From NCBI GenBank assembly GCA_010030955.1, contig RHBP01000091.1, positions 1-7,028 on the forward strand: 7,028 nucleotides of DNA, in the 5' to 3' direction. The notes beneath the pieces were generated by a model. It searched no databases and was not told the origin of the DNA. It saw only the letters and a program-made list of their open reading frames with translations. Positions 1-5,828 of this stretch are shown here, one piece after another. Made by a program: the position numbers and the translations under genes. Positions within the stretch are counted from its first letter, which is position 1. Every line of letters begins with the position of its first letter. The DNA is from Synechococcaceae bacterium WBB_10_009 (GTDB lineage: Bacteria; Cyanobacteriota; Cyanobacteriia; PCC-6307; Cyanobiaceae).

Positions 1-92
1 GAGGCGGGACTGGCGGCGGGCATCCGGCCGGGACGGGTGGAATCCAGCAACCGTAGGTATGGTCCGGTCCAAGACGCAGCGTCGCCGCCCCC
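1..92. other. Left-edge stretch with no assignable gene
   Basis: This stretch precedes the CNNM start. In the CNNM frame it is closed by TAG at 54-56, so the tail of an upstream plus-strand gene could end there, but the 17 residues before it match nothing I recognise. On the minus strand an ATG at 23-21 opens seven codons to the edge and could be a divergent gene start. Neither can be decided from this window. Confidence 0.3.
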
Positions 93-1100
93 ATGCACCC
101 AATCGTTGTGCTCACCGTGCTGGCGGCGGTGATCCTGGTGGGTTCGGCGATCGCCACGGGGGTGGAGGCGGCGATCCTCACGGTGAGCCCGATTCAGGTG
201 CACACCCTCACCCAGCAGCGGGTGCCGGGATCACGGGCGCTGGAGCGCATCAAGGCGCGGCCGGGTCGGGCCCTGGCGCTGCTGGTGGTGGCCAACAACC
301 TGTGCAACATCTCCGGCTCGATGGCCCTGGGCAGCCACGCCGATGGGGTGTTCCACCACGGCTACGGCGGCGCCGCCGGGCTGGTGGCCTTCAACGTGGT
401 GTTCACCCTGCTGGTGATCCTGTTCGCCGAGATTTTGCCCAAGGCGATCGGCAACACCTTCGCCATGCCCATCAGCCTGGTGAGCGCGCGGGTGCTGCTG
501 CTGGCGGAGCGGCTCAGCCTGCCGCTGCTGCTGCTGCTGGAGAAGCTGATGCCGGCGATCACCGCCGAAGCCGAACTCACCACCAACGAGCGGGAAATCC
601 ACCTGATGGCCCGGCTGGGCTCGCAGCAGGGGCAGATCGAAGCGGATGAGGCGGCCATGATCGGCAAGGTGTTCGCCCTCAACGACCTCACCGCCCGCGA
701 CCTGATGACCTCCCGCGTCGCCACCCCCTCCCTGGCGGGCGGCGCCAGCCTGGAGAGCGTGCGGCAGGAGATCCTGGAGGCCCCCGAGGACGCCTGGTGG
801 GTGGTGCTGGGGCAGGAGGTGGATGAGGTGCTGGGGGTGCAGAGCCGCGAGGAGGCGCTCGAGGAACTGCTGCGGGGCCACGGCCACAAGCTGGTGAGCG
901 AACTGTGTGATCCGCCCCAATACGTGCCCGAAATGATCCGCGCCGATCGCCTGCTCACCACCTTCCGCCGCGGCGACCGCAGCTCCGTGCGGGTGGTGGT
1001 GGATGAATTCGGCGCCTTCGTGGGGCTGGTGAGCGCCGCCGACATCCTGGGGGTGCTGGCGGGCTGGAAGCGGCTGCCCAACGGCAATGGCGAGGCTTAA
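93..1100 (+). CDS. CNNM/DUF21 membrane protein with CBS domain pair (short HlyC/CorC-like)
   Basis: This 335-residue protein is probably an inner-membrane CNNM-type protein of the kind linked to Mg2+ or other divalent-cation transport. Residues 1-150 form the DUF21 membrane domain, with the family-like segments ANNLCNISGSMA (67-78) and EILPKAIG (113-120). The usual linker follows: NEREIHLMARLG (165-176), then QIEADEAAMIGKVF to about 194. The cytosolic part is a CBS pair: CBS1 about 203-260, rather degenerate, and CBS2 about 276-325 with VVVDEFGAFVGLVSAADIL. The C-terminal CorC_HlyC domain of longer relatives is absent, so this is a short family form. The ATG at 93 is chosen because an in-frame TAG lies at 54-56 and the hydrophobic first helix starts at once. 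No Shine-Dalgarno is seen. The last four bases overlap the stop of the convergent DUF2062 gene. Family assignment is strong; the transported ion is unknown. Confidence 0.9.
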   Translation: MHPIVVLTVLAAVILVGSAIATGVEAAILTVSPIQVHTLTQQRVPGSRALERIKARPGRALALLVVANNLCNISGSMALGSHADGVFHHGYGGAAGLVAFNVVFTLLVILFAEILPKAIGNTFAMPISLVSARVLLLAERLSLPLLLLLEKLMPAITAEAELTTNEREIHLMARLGSQQGQIEADEAAMIGKVFALNDLTARDLMTSRVATPSLAGGASLESVRQEILEAPEDAWWVVLGQEVDEVLGVQSREEALEELLRGHGHKLVSELCDPPQYVPEMIRADRLLTTFRRGDRSSVRVVVDEFGAFVGLVSAADILGVLAGWKRLPNGNGEA

Positions 1101-1127
1101 GCGCGTCGGCGCTGACGCCGCTTGAGC
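1095..1127. terminator. Stem-loop at the CNNM/DUF2062 convergent stops
   Basis: The plus strand can fold into 13 pairs: 1095-1102 with 1120-1127 and 1103-1107 with 1114-1118, with a single bulged C at 1119 and a six-base loop (1108-1113). One pair is a G-U (1098-1124). On the minus-strand transcript that pair becomes A-C, so the fold is slightly weaker there. Both overlapping stop codons lie in the 5' arm. There is no T-run on either side, so this is not a classical intrinsic terminator. It may mark or protect 3' ends of both messages. Confidence 0.4.
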
Positions 1128-1564
1128 ATCCACCAGTAGCCGCCCCCCAGCAGCAGGGCACTGATCACCCCCACCAGGGTGGAGCCCAGCATCAGGCGGC
1201 CGGTGAAGGCGAGGCCCAGGTCCCACAGGCCCTGCTCCTGCACCTGCTGCAGGGAGGGGAACCCCGGGCCGGGGCCCATCAGCCAGCTGCCCACCTGGTA
1301 GTTGAACCAGTAGAGGGGCAGCGAGGTGAGCGGATTGCTGATCCAGGTGCCGGCGGCCGCCAGCAGGTGGTTGCCGCGCACCAGGCTGGCCAGCCCCACC
1401 CCCAGCACGATCTGCAGGCCGAAGAAGGGGTAGCAGCCGGTGAACACCCCCGCCGCCAGACCCCGGGCCCGCTGGCCGTGGCTGCCCTCGTGGTGCCACA
1501 GCCACAGCAGCCGCTGGCGCAGGAAGCGCCACCAGGTTTGGGTGCGGCGGGGTCGACGCCCCAT
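1097..1564 (-). CDS. DUF2062 domain-containing membrane protein
   Basis: This is a 155-residue small membrane protein of the DUF2062 family, whose biochemical role is not established. The N-terminus (1-35) is strongly basic and Trp-rich. The core has the family pattern: GVFTGCYPFFGLQ (39-51), then LASLVRGNHLLAAAGTW (58-74) and ISNPLTSLPLYW (75-86). A second hydrophobic stretch at about 115-147 ends in an Arg-rich tail, KRRQRRRA. The ATG at 1564-1562 starts 7 bases after the stop of the SLC13 reading frame, so the two genes are very likely co-transcribed. No good Shine-Dalgarno precedes it, which suggests translational coupling. Its TAA stop lies inside the TTAA shared with the convergent CNNM gene, and its last codons lie in a hairpin (1095-1127). 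Family assignment is confident; function is unknown. Confidence 0.88.
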   Translation of the reverse strand: MGRRPRRTQTWWRFLRQRLLWLWHHEGSHGQRARGLAAGVFTGCYPFFGLQIVLGVGLASLVRGNHLLAAAGTWISNPLTSLPLYWFNYQVGSWLMGPGPGFPSLQQVQEQGLWDLGLAFTGRLMLGSTLVGVISALLLGGGYWWMLKRRQRRRA

Positions 1565-1571
1565 GGCGAAC

Positions 1572-2087
1572 TCAGAGGCCGAAGTAGCGGCAGATTAGGA
1601 ACGGCACCACCAGGGCCAGACCAACGGTCAGCGGGGCGCCGTAGCGGGCCATGTCGAGAAAGCGGTAGCGACCTGGGCCGTAGACCATCAGATTGGTTTG
1701 GTAGCCGATGGGCGTGAGAAAGCTCTGGCTGGCGGCGATGGTGATCGCAAAGATGAAGGCCATGGGCGGCAGGTTGAGCCCCTGGGCGATGGCCGTTGCG
1801 ATCGGCATCAGTAGCACCACCGTGGTGCCATTGCTGAGGGCTTCGGTGAACAGCTGCGCCATCACGAACACCACCAGCAACACGCCATAGGCGGGCCAAC
1901 CCTTCAGGCTGTGGAGCAGATCGGTGGCCAGGGCCTGGGCCAGTCCGGTTTTCTGCATCGCTGCGCTGAAGCAGGAGAGCGAACCGAGCAGCAGGATCAC
2001 GTCCCAACGGATCGAACGCTGCAGTTCGCCGGGGCGCAGACAACCGGTGGCCACCATGATCACCACGGCCAGCAGCACGGCAGCCAT
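1572..2087 (-). CDS. SLC13 permease, C-terminal half (split gene, downstream part)
   Basis: This 171-residue ORF holds the second transport half of an SLC13-type anion carrier and is not a complete protein. It has SNGTTVVLLMPIA (85-97), matching the second SN(T)-type substrate/Na+-site loop of the family, and SFLTPIGYQTNLMVYGPG (122-139), a highly conserved signature. It has four or five hydrophobic segments and ends in CRYFGL. It begins at an ATG (2087-2085) overlapping the TGA of the upstream half as TGATG, in the -1 frame relative to it. The coding sequence is otherwise undamaged, so the break is recent, a sequence error, or a tolerated two-piece arrangement joined by termination-reinitiation. 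DUF2062 follows 7 bases downstream. It is very unlikely to transport anything alone, because the first SLC13 half and the TrkA_C domains are in the other ORF. Confidence 0.8.
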   Translation of the reverse strand: MAAVLLAVVIMVATGCLRPGELQRSIRWDVILLLGSLSCFSAAMQKTGLAQALATDLLHSLKGWPAYGVLLVVFVMAQLFTEALSNGTTVVLLMPIATAIAQGLNLPPMAFIFAITIAASQSFLTPIGYQTNLMVYGPGRYRFLDMARYGAPLTVGLALVVPFLICRYFGL

Positions 2088-2102
2088 CAGGTGAGCAGCT
2101 TG
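2081..2102 (-). other. Frame break joining the two SLC13 halves (TGATG overlap)
   Basis: The minus strand reads AAG CTG CTC ACC TGA TGG here, so the upstream ORF stops at TGA (2089-2087) and the downstream ORF starts with ATG (2087-2085) on the shared A. Inserting one C after ACC gives ACC CTG ATG GCT, which makes residues KLLT-L-MAAVLLAVV continuous and restores a normal SLC13 helix with no lost residues. I see no X XXY YYZ heptamer or other obvious slippery site, so programmed frameshifting is not supported. A one-base deletion in a C run, real or artefactual, is the simplest reading. Confidence 0.7.
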
Positions 2103-3391
2103 AACAGCGGCAGGATGATCACCAGAGCTGCCACCAGCACCGCCACCCCTTTGCGGCTCGTCGTGGGCATGTCTTTCTCGAGCTCGTCGAGCAGCACAAG
2201 GTCGTTGCTGGCCTGCAGGCCGCGGATGGCATCCAGCGGCGCCTGCAGCAGCAGCACATCGCCGGCCTGCAGCACCACCCGCCCCAACAGCTCGCGCAGC
2301 ACCTGGTTGCCACGCCGCACCGCCAACAGCGTGGCGTTGTAGCGCTGGCGGAAGCGCAGATCCCGGACGCTGGTGCCGGTGATGGTGGAGCCATTGGGCA
2401 ACAACACCTCCACCACCCGCATGGGGGCATTGACGCCGCCGCTGAGCTCCCTCAGATCCTTGTCCTCATCGCCAATGGCGGCGAGGGTTACGGTGTGTTC
2501 CTGCTGAAGGCGCAGCAGGTTTTCGCGGTTGCAACGCAGCAGCAGCCGATCCCCCGCCTGCAAGGTCACATCAGCGAGGGGGGCGCTGAAGGTCTGTTCA
2601 CCGCGATGCAACTCCAGGGCGTCGATGTCGAAGCGGCGCTGCAGGCGGCTGCGATGCAGCGATTGGCCCACCAGTTCGGACCCATCCGGGATCAACACAT
2701 CGGTGAGGTAGCCCTCGCGAGCCAGGGAGCCCAGCAGATCGCCGTTGTCGAGGCCACGGTCGGGCAGCAGACGATCAGAAGCCCAAAGCATGTAGAGGCT
2801 GCCCAGCAGCCAAACCGGCACGCCGATGGCCGTAAAACTGAACAGCTCCAGAGGCCCGAAGCCGAGCTGGCGGCTCACATCGCTGGCCAGCAGATTGGTG
2901 GAGGTGCCCAGCAGCGAGATGGTGCCTCCGAGCACCGTGGCGAAGGAGAGCGGCAGCAACACCTTCGAGGGCGATACACCGCGGCGGTGGCACCAGCCCT
3001 CCACAACGGGCAACAGGGTGGCCACGATCGGGGTGTTGGGGATGAAACCGGAGATAGGGGCTACCACCCCCACCATCAGGGTGATCATGCGCTGGGGAGT
3101 GCGCACCGCGTCACTGGCGATCAACGCCCGCAACCGATCGAGCCCACCACTGCGGAACAGTCCGGCAGACAGGGCAAACAGGCCCATCAAGGTAATCAGG
3201 GCCGGGCTGCCGAACCCCTGCACTGCCTCATCGGGCTTCAGCACCTTGAACGCCACCAGCAGCGCGGCCGCCAGCAACCCGGTGACCTCCGGCGCCAGCC
3301 AGCCCGTCACGAACAGCACGATCGAGAGGCCAAAGATCACCAAGGTGATCAGGCCCTGGGGCTGCGCAGCGGCGGCAAGAAAGGCCTCCAT
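2087..3391 (-). CDS. SLC13 permease, N-terminal half with two TrkA_C domains (split gene, upstream part)
   Basis: This 434-residue ORF is the first part of an SLC13 (DASS) carrier in the lineage that includes algal and cyanobacterial SLT-type candidate sulfate transporters; the substrate here is inferred. Hydrophobic segments fill residues 12-205, with FIPNTPIVATLLP (116-128) and GGTISLLGTSTNLL (155-168), both conserved transport motifs of the first half. Two cytosolic TrkA_C (RCK_C) domains follow at about 228-300 and 324-400, each with the LxxGDxLLL pattern (LQAGDRLLL, LQAGDVLLL). A new membrane segment starts at 415 and is cut by TGA (2089-2087) after KLLT. The complete family architecture is about 600 residues, so this lacks the second transport half found in the next ORF. 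I start at ATG 3391. A GTG at 3424 would add 11 non-family-like residues and overlaps a possible -10 box. It is divergent from the Rrf2 gene. Confidence 0.85.
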   Translation of the reverse strand: MEAFLAAAAQPQGLITLVIFGLSIVLFVTGWLAPEVTGLLAAALLVAFKVLKPDEAVQGFGSPALITLMGLFALSAGLFRSGGLDRLRALIASDAVRTPQRMITLMVGVVAPISGFIPNTPIVATLLPVVEGWCHRRGVSPSKVLLPLSFATVLGGTISLLGTSTNLLASDVSRQLGFGPLELFSFTAIGVPVWLLGSLYMLWASDRLLPDRGLDNGDLLGSLAREGYLTDVLIPDGSELVGQSLHRSRLQRRFDIDALELHRGEQTFSAPLADVTLQAGDRLLLRCNRENLLRLQQEHTVTLAAIGDEDKDLRELSGGVNAPMRVVEVLLPNGSTITGTSVRDLRFRQRYNATLLAVRRGNQVLRELLGRVVLQAGDVLLLQAPLDAIRGLQASNDLVLLDELEKDMPTTSRKGVAVLVAALVIILPLFKLLT

Positions 3392-3415
3392 GGCCAAGGG
3401 GCACGTGGGGCACAA

Positions 3416-3421
3416 ATAATA
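3416..3421 (-). promoter_or_regulatory. Possible -10 box for the SLC13-DUF2062 transcription unit
   Basis: The minus strand reads TATTAT here, one mismatch from TATAAT, in otherwise GC-rich DNA. Transcription would begin near 3409, giving a leader of roughly 18 nt before the ATG at 3391 and supporting that start over the GTG at 3424. The -35 position at 17-bp spacing (3444-3439, TAAATC) is a poor match to TTGACA, so this site is tentative and may depend on an activator. Confidence 0.35.
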
Positions 3422-3465
3422 CACCGGTGACCTGATCGGATTTACGGAAATCTCCGGTGGCCACC
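3422..3465. promoter_or_regulatory. Cluster of short palindromes, candidate operator in the divergent region
   Basis: Three inverted repeats lie within 44 bases: CACCGGTG (3422-3429), GATTT-ACGG-AAATC (3439-3452, two perfect 5-base arms) and GGTGGCCACC (3456-3465). In addition, CACCGG (3422-3427) is repeated in reverse complement as CCGGTG (3454-3459), flanking the central AT-rich dyad. The central dyad covers the expected -35 position of the SLC13 promoter, where a bound repressor would block RNA polymerase. The adjacent Rrf2-family gene is the obvious candidate binder because dimeric Rrf2 proteins use dyad sites, but this assignment is inference. Confidence 0.35.
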
Positions 3466-3576
3466 CCCGGACATTGAGCCAGCGGGGGATTCAGAGCCGG
3501 GATCCTGCGCTCAACACAATTCCCCACCGGCTTGCCGTGGATTGGCTGGCACACTGGGGGCACCCGCCCCTAACCC

Positions 3577-4011
3577 TTGGCTTTCGCCGCCAAAACCACC
3601 TACGGGCTGCTGGCCCTGATGGAGCTGGCGGGGGTGCAGGCCAGCGGCGAACGGTTGCAGGTGGCGGAGATCGCTGCCCGCCAGGGGATCCCGGAGCGCT
3701 ACCTCGAGCAGATGATGGCCAGCCTGCGCCGGGCGGGTCTGCTGCGCAGCAGCCGCGGCCCCCGGGGCGGCTACCAGCTGGCGCGGCCGGCGGCCACCAT
3801 CACCCTGGCGGAGGTGCTCGACTGCCTGGAGGGCGACACCGCCCCCGCCACCATCACCGAGGGGGGCAGCAGTGCCGAGCGGCAGGTGTTGCAGGAGCTG
3901 GCCGCCAGCCTGCGCCAGCAACGGCTGGCGCGGTTGCAGCACACCTCCCTGGCGCACCTGCTGGAGCAGCGCGATGCCCTGCAGCAGGCCCAGGCGATGT
4001 ATTTCATCTGA
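3577..4011 (+). CDS. Rrf2-family transcriptional regulator lacking Fe-S cysteines
   Basis: This 144-residue protein is a winged-helix DNA-binding regulator of the Rrf2 family (relatives: IscR, NsrR, CymR). The N-terminus AFAAKTTYGLLALMELA (2-18) is the typical first helix. The helix-turn-helix spans about 26-50 (LQVAEIAARQGIPERYLEQM), followed by the wing SSRGPRGGYQLARP (58-71). The usual next motif is present as ITLAEVLDCLEGD (75-87). Only one cysteine occurs (Cys83), so the three-Cys cluster site of IscR is missing, and it probably senses something else or acts through partners. The TTG at 3577 is chosen because an in-frame TAA lies two codons upstream (3571-3573) and the family-like N-terminus begins there. 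It is divergent from the SLC13 gene, and the DUF475 gene follows 60 bases downstream on the same strand. Targets are unknown; autoregulation and control of the flanking genes are plausible. Confidence 0.88.
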   Translation: MAFAAKTTYGLLALMELAGVQASGERLQVAEIAARQGIPERYLEQMMASLRRAGLLRSSRGPRGGYQLARPAATITLAEVLDCLEGDTAPATITEGGSSAERQVLQELAASLRQQRLARLQHTSLAHLLEQRDALQQAQAMYFI

Positions 4012-4071
4012 GGGCCGCAGCCACTGGATGCCCCCAACGAGCAGGCAAGCTCAAGGGAACGCCGGCCGCCC

Positions 4072-5124
4072 ATGTCCACCCTGCTGCGCCTCGGGCGCTA
4101 TGTGCGTTTTCCGCTGATCTGCTGCGCCTTCGGCCTGGCGGCGGTGTTCGCCAGCCACGGCGGCCTCAGCCCGGCGGGGCTCCAGGCCACCTGGATCACC
4201 CTGGTGCTGCTCGCCCTGGAGATCAGCCTCTCCTTCGACAACGCCGTGGTGAACGCCCGCGTGCTGGAACAGCTCACCCCCGGCCAACAGCACTTCTTCC
4301 TGAGCTGGGGCCTGGTGATTCCGGTGTTTGGCGTGCGCTTCCTGGGGCCGCTGCTGCTGGTGAGCCTGGCGGGGGGCATCGGTGTCGGGGAAGCCCTCGA
4401 TGCGGCCCTGCACCACCCTGAGCACTACCACGAGCTGCTGGAGCTCGCCGAGCCGCGGATCCTGGCCTTCGGCGGCATGTTCCTGCTGATGGTGTTCCTG
4501 CGCTATTTCCTCGATGAGGCCAAAACCCAGCACTGGGTGGTGGTGCTGGAGCAGCGGCTCAGCCGTGCCGGCCGCGTGCCCTCCCTCGAGGTGGCCCTGG
4601 CGCTGCTGATCCTGATGCTGGTGGCCTGGGCCCTGCCGGTGGCCCTGCGCAGCGACGTGCTGTTCGCCGGCCTGATCGGCCTGGTGCTGCAGATCCTCAG
4701 CACCTCCCTGGCGGATTACTTCGGCGGCGAGGAGGCGGCGGTGGGGCGCCTGGCGGCCCAGAGCGGCTTCGCCTCGCTGGTGTATTTGGAGCTGCTGGAT
4801 GCCTCCTTCAGCCTCGATGGCACCATCGGCGCCTTCGCCATCACCACCGACCTGGGGCTGATCCTCACGGGCCTCGGCCTGGGGGCCCTGTTCATCCGCT
4901 CGCTCACGGTGATGCTCAGCCGCGAGAAAGCCCTCGACCAGCTGATCTACCTGGAGCACGGCGCCCACTACGCCATCGGCGCCCTGGGGTTGTTGATGCT
5001 CACTGGCGTGGTGATCGGCCGTTGGGGCTGGCATGTGCCCGAATGGCTCAGCGGCCTGATCGGCGTGGTGCTGCTGCTGCTGGCGCTGGGGGATTCCCTA
5101 CGCCATCAGCGCCATGCGGTGTAG
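4072..5124 (+). CDS. DUF475 / TerC-family integral membrane protein
   Basis: This 350-residue polytopic membrane protein belongs to the DUF475 branch of the TerC group. It has about eight or nine hydrophobic segments and the two acidic intramembrane motifs of the family: EISLSFDNAVVNA (50-62) and ELLDASFSLDGTIGAF (240-255). These look like internal-repeat counterparts and could bind a cation. FIRSLTVML (274-282) is also typical. A His-rich loop (HHPEHYHELLELAE, 114-127) lies between helices. TerC relatives have been tied to tellurite resistance and Mn2+ export or protein metalation; for DUF475 proteins this is extrapolation. The ATG at 4072 suits the short basic N-terminus. An AGGGA 13 bases upstream is rather distant for a Shine-Dalgarno. 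The gene follows the Rrf2 gene and may be its partner. Its last 27 bases overlap the convergent GAP-family gene. Confidence 0.87.
   Translation: MSTLLRLGRYVRFPLICCAFGLAAVFASHGGLSPAGLQATWITLVLLALEISLSFDNAVVNARVLEQLTPGQQHFFLSWGLVIPVFGVRFLGPLLLVSLAGGIGVGEALDAALHHPEHYHELLELAEPRILAFGGMFLLMVFLRYFLDEAKTQHWVVVLEQRLSRAGRVPSLEVALALLILMLVAWALPVALRSDVLFAGLIGLVLQILSTSLADYFGGEEAAVGRLAAQSGFASLVYLELLDASFSLDGTIGAFAITTDLGLILTGLGLGALFIRSLTVMLSREKALDQLIYLEHGAHYAIGALGLLMLTGVVIGRWGWHVPEWLSGLIGVVLLLLALGDSLRHQRHAV
5098..5124. other. 27-base convergent overlap of DUF475 and GAP-family genes
   Basis: The final nine codons, including the stop, of the DUF475 gene are exactly the final nine codons of the GAP-family gene read on the other strand, with codons in register. 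The CTA at 5098-5100 is Leu on the plus strand and the TAG stop on the minus strand, while the TAG at 5122-5124 is the plus stop and reads CTA (Leu) on the minus strand. The ends also pair (5098-5104 with 5118-5124, seven pairs including one G-U, loop of 13), a weak hairpin spanning the overlap exactly. No separate terminator is visible. Confidence 0.6.
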
Positions 5125-5826
5125 ACCCTCGATGCCCTGCCAGCCCAAGTAGGCCCCCAGCACCAGGGCGAACACCCCCACCAGCCATTCAGCCCGGTGC
5201 ACCAGCCAGTCGTTGAGGGCGGTGAGGGGCGCCCGCAGCCGCTCACCGGTGCACAGCCAGAGCAGCGGCGGCAGCAGCAGCAGTGAGGTGGTGATGGCCA
5301 CGAACACCAGGCCCACCTCCACATCGCCCCGCAGGCTGGTGTGGTTGGTGAGCAACATGCCGCCCTCCTTCACATAGAACACCAGGTTTTCGGGGCTCAC
5401 CAGGGCGCAGCCGGCGCCCAGACCCAACAGCGGCAGCGGCTCCAGCTCCGGCAGCCGGCCCATCAGCTGCAGGGCCCAGTTCTCCTCACCGATGGCCACC
5501 GCCGGGGTGAGTTGGAACAGCCCCAGGCCCACCAGGGCGCCCGCACCGATCAGATCGATCAGGATCTGGCCGCGGCTGCCCAGGTGCATGGCCCAGCTGA
5601 GCCGGCCCCCCACCGCCACCACCAACCCCAGGGCGCTGCCGTTGGCCAGCATCCAGCCGGTGAGGAAGGTGAGGCAGCGGCGCAGGGGCTGGGCCCCCAG
5701 CAGCAGCAACGCCACCAGGGCGATGTTGATCGGGCTAAACGAAATGCCCAGGCCGAAGGCGATGGTCTGGGTGAGCCAGTGGAAGGGAAGCATCAAGTGG
5801 GCTGGGCGATCCGCACGCCCGGTCAT
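5098..5826 (-). CDS. GAP-family (Sap/LysE-like) membrane protein
   Basis: This protein of up to 242 residues has about six membrane segments and resembles the GAP/Sap family, a LysE-superfamily group named after mycobacterial glycopeptidolipid and sulfolipid addressing proteins. Its role in cyanobacteria is not known. Supporting sequence includes GISFSPINIALVALLLLG (27-44), FLTGWMLANGSALG (54-67) and ALVSPENLVFY (141-151), which corresponds to the conserved NPKNL-type loop. The ATG at 5826 lies two bases after the stop of the APC permease (TGA AG ATG), so translation is probably coupled. Met12 at 5793 is an alternative start just before the first hydrophobic helix, and I see no Shine-Dalgarno for either. 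The TAG stop at 5100-5098 lies inside the end of the convergent DUF475 gene. Confidence 0.78.
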   Translation of the reverse strand: MTGRADRPAHLMLPFHWLTQTIAFGLGISFSPINIALVALLLLGAQPLRRCLTFLTGWMLANGSALGLVVAVGGRLSWAMHLGSRGQILIDLIGAGALVGLGLFQLTPAVAIGEENWALQLMGRLPELEPLPLLGLGAGCALVSPENLVFYVKEGGMLLTNHTSLRGDVEVGLVFVAITTSLLLLPPLLWLCTGERLRAPLTALNDWLVHRAEWLVGVFALVLGAYLGWQGIEGLHRMALMA

Positions 5827-5828
5827 CT

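Noticed and set aside
147..154. One GCGATCGC octamer, the cyanobacterial HIP1 repeat
   Set aside because: I found only one copy in about 7 kb, which is little more than chance at this GC content, so it says nothing about HIP1 enrichment.
523..541. CTG-rich run resembling a trinucleotide repeat
   Set aside because: It encodes a Leu run of a membrane helix in a GC-rich, CTG-preferring genome, and similar runs recur in the other membrane genes.
231..1532. A 433-codon minus-strand open frame opposite the CNNM and DUF2062 genes
   Set aside because: Its translation is low-complexity Gln/Gly/Ala/His-rich, typical of antisense reading of high-GC genes, and it lies over well-supported coding regions.
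2081..2102. Programmed ribosomal frameshifting to fuse the SLC13 halves
   Set aside because: The needed shift is -1 at ACC TGA, and no slippery heptamer is seen there; a one-base deletion or reinitiation is simpler.
2495..3430. A 311-codon plus-strand open frame opposite the SLC13 gene
   Set aside because: The product is Gln/Arg/His-rich with no family pattern, while the opposite strand encodes clear SLC13 and TrkA_C motifs.
3474..4421. A 315-codon plus-strand open frame overlapping the Rrf2 and DUF475 genes
   Set aside because: Gly/Ala/Pro/Arg-rich out-of-frame translation; two recognisable proteins occupy other frames of the same strand.
4051..5034. A 327-codon minus-strand open frame opposite the DUF475 gene
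   Set aside because: The composition is Gln/His/Glu-rich shadow sequence; the DUF475 motifs on the plus strand explain the region.
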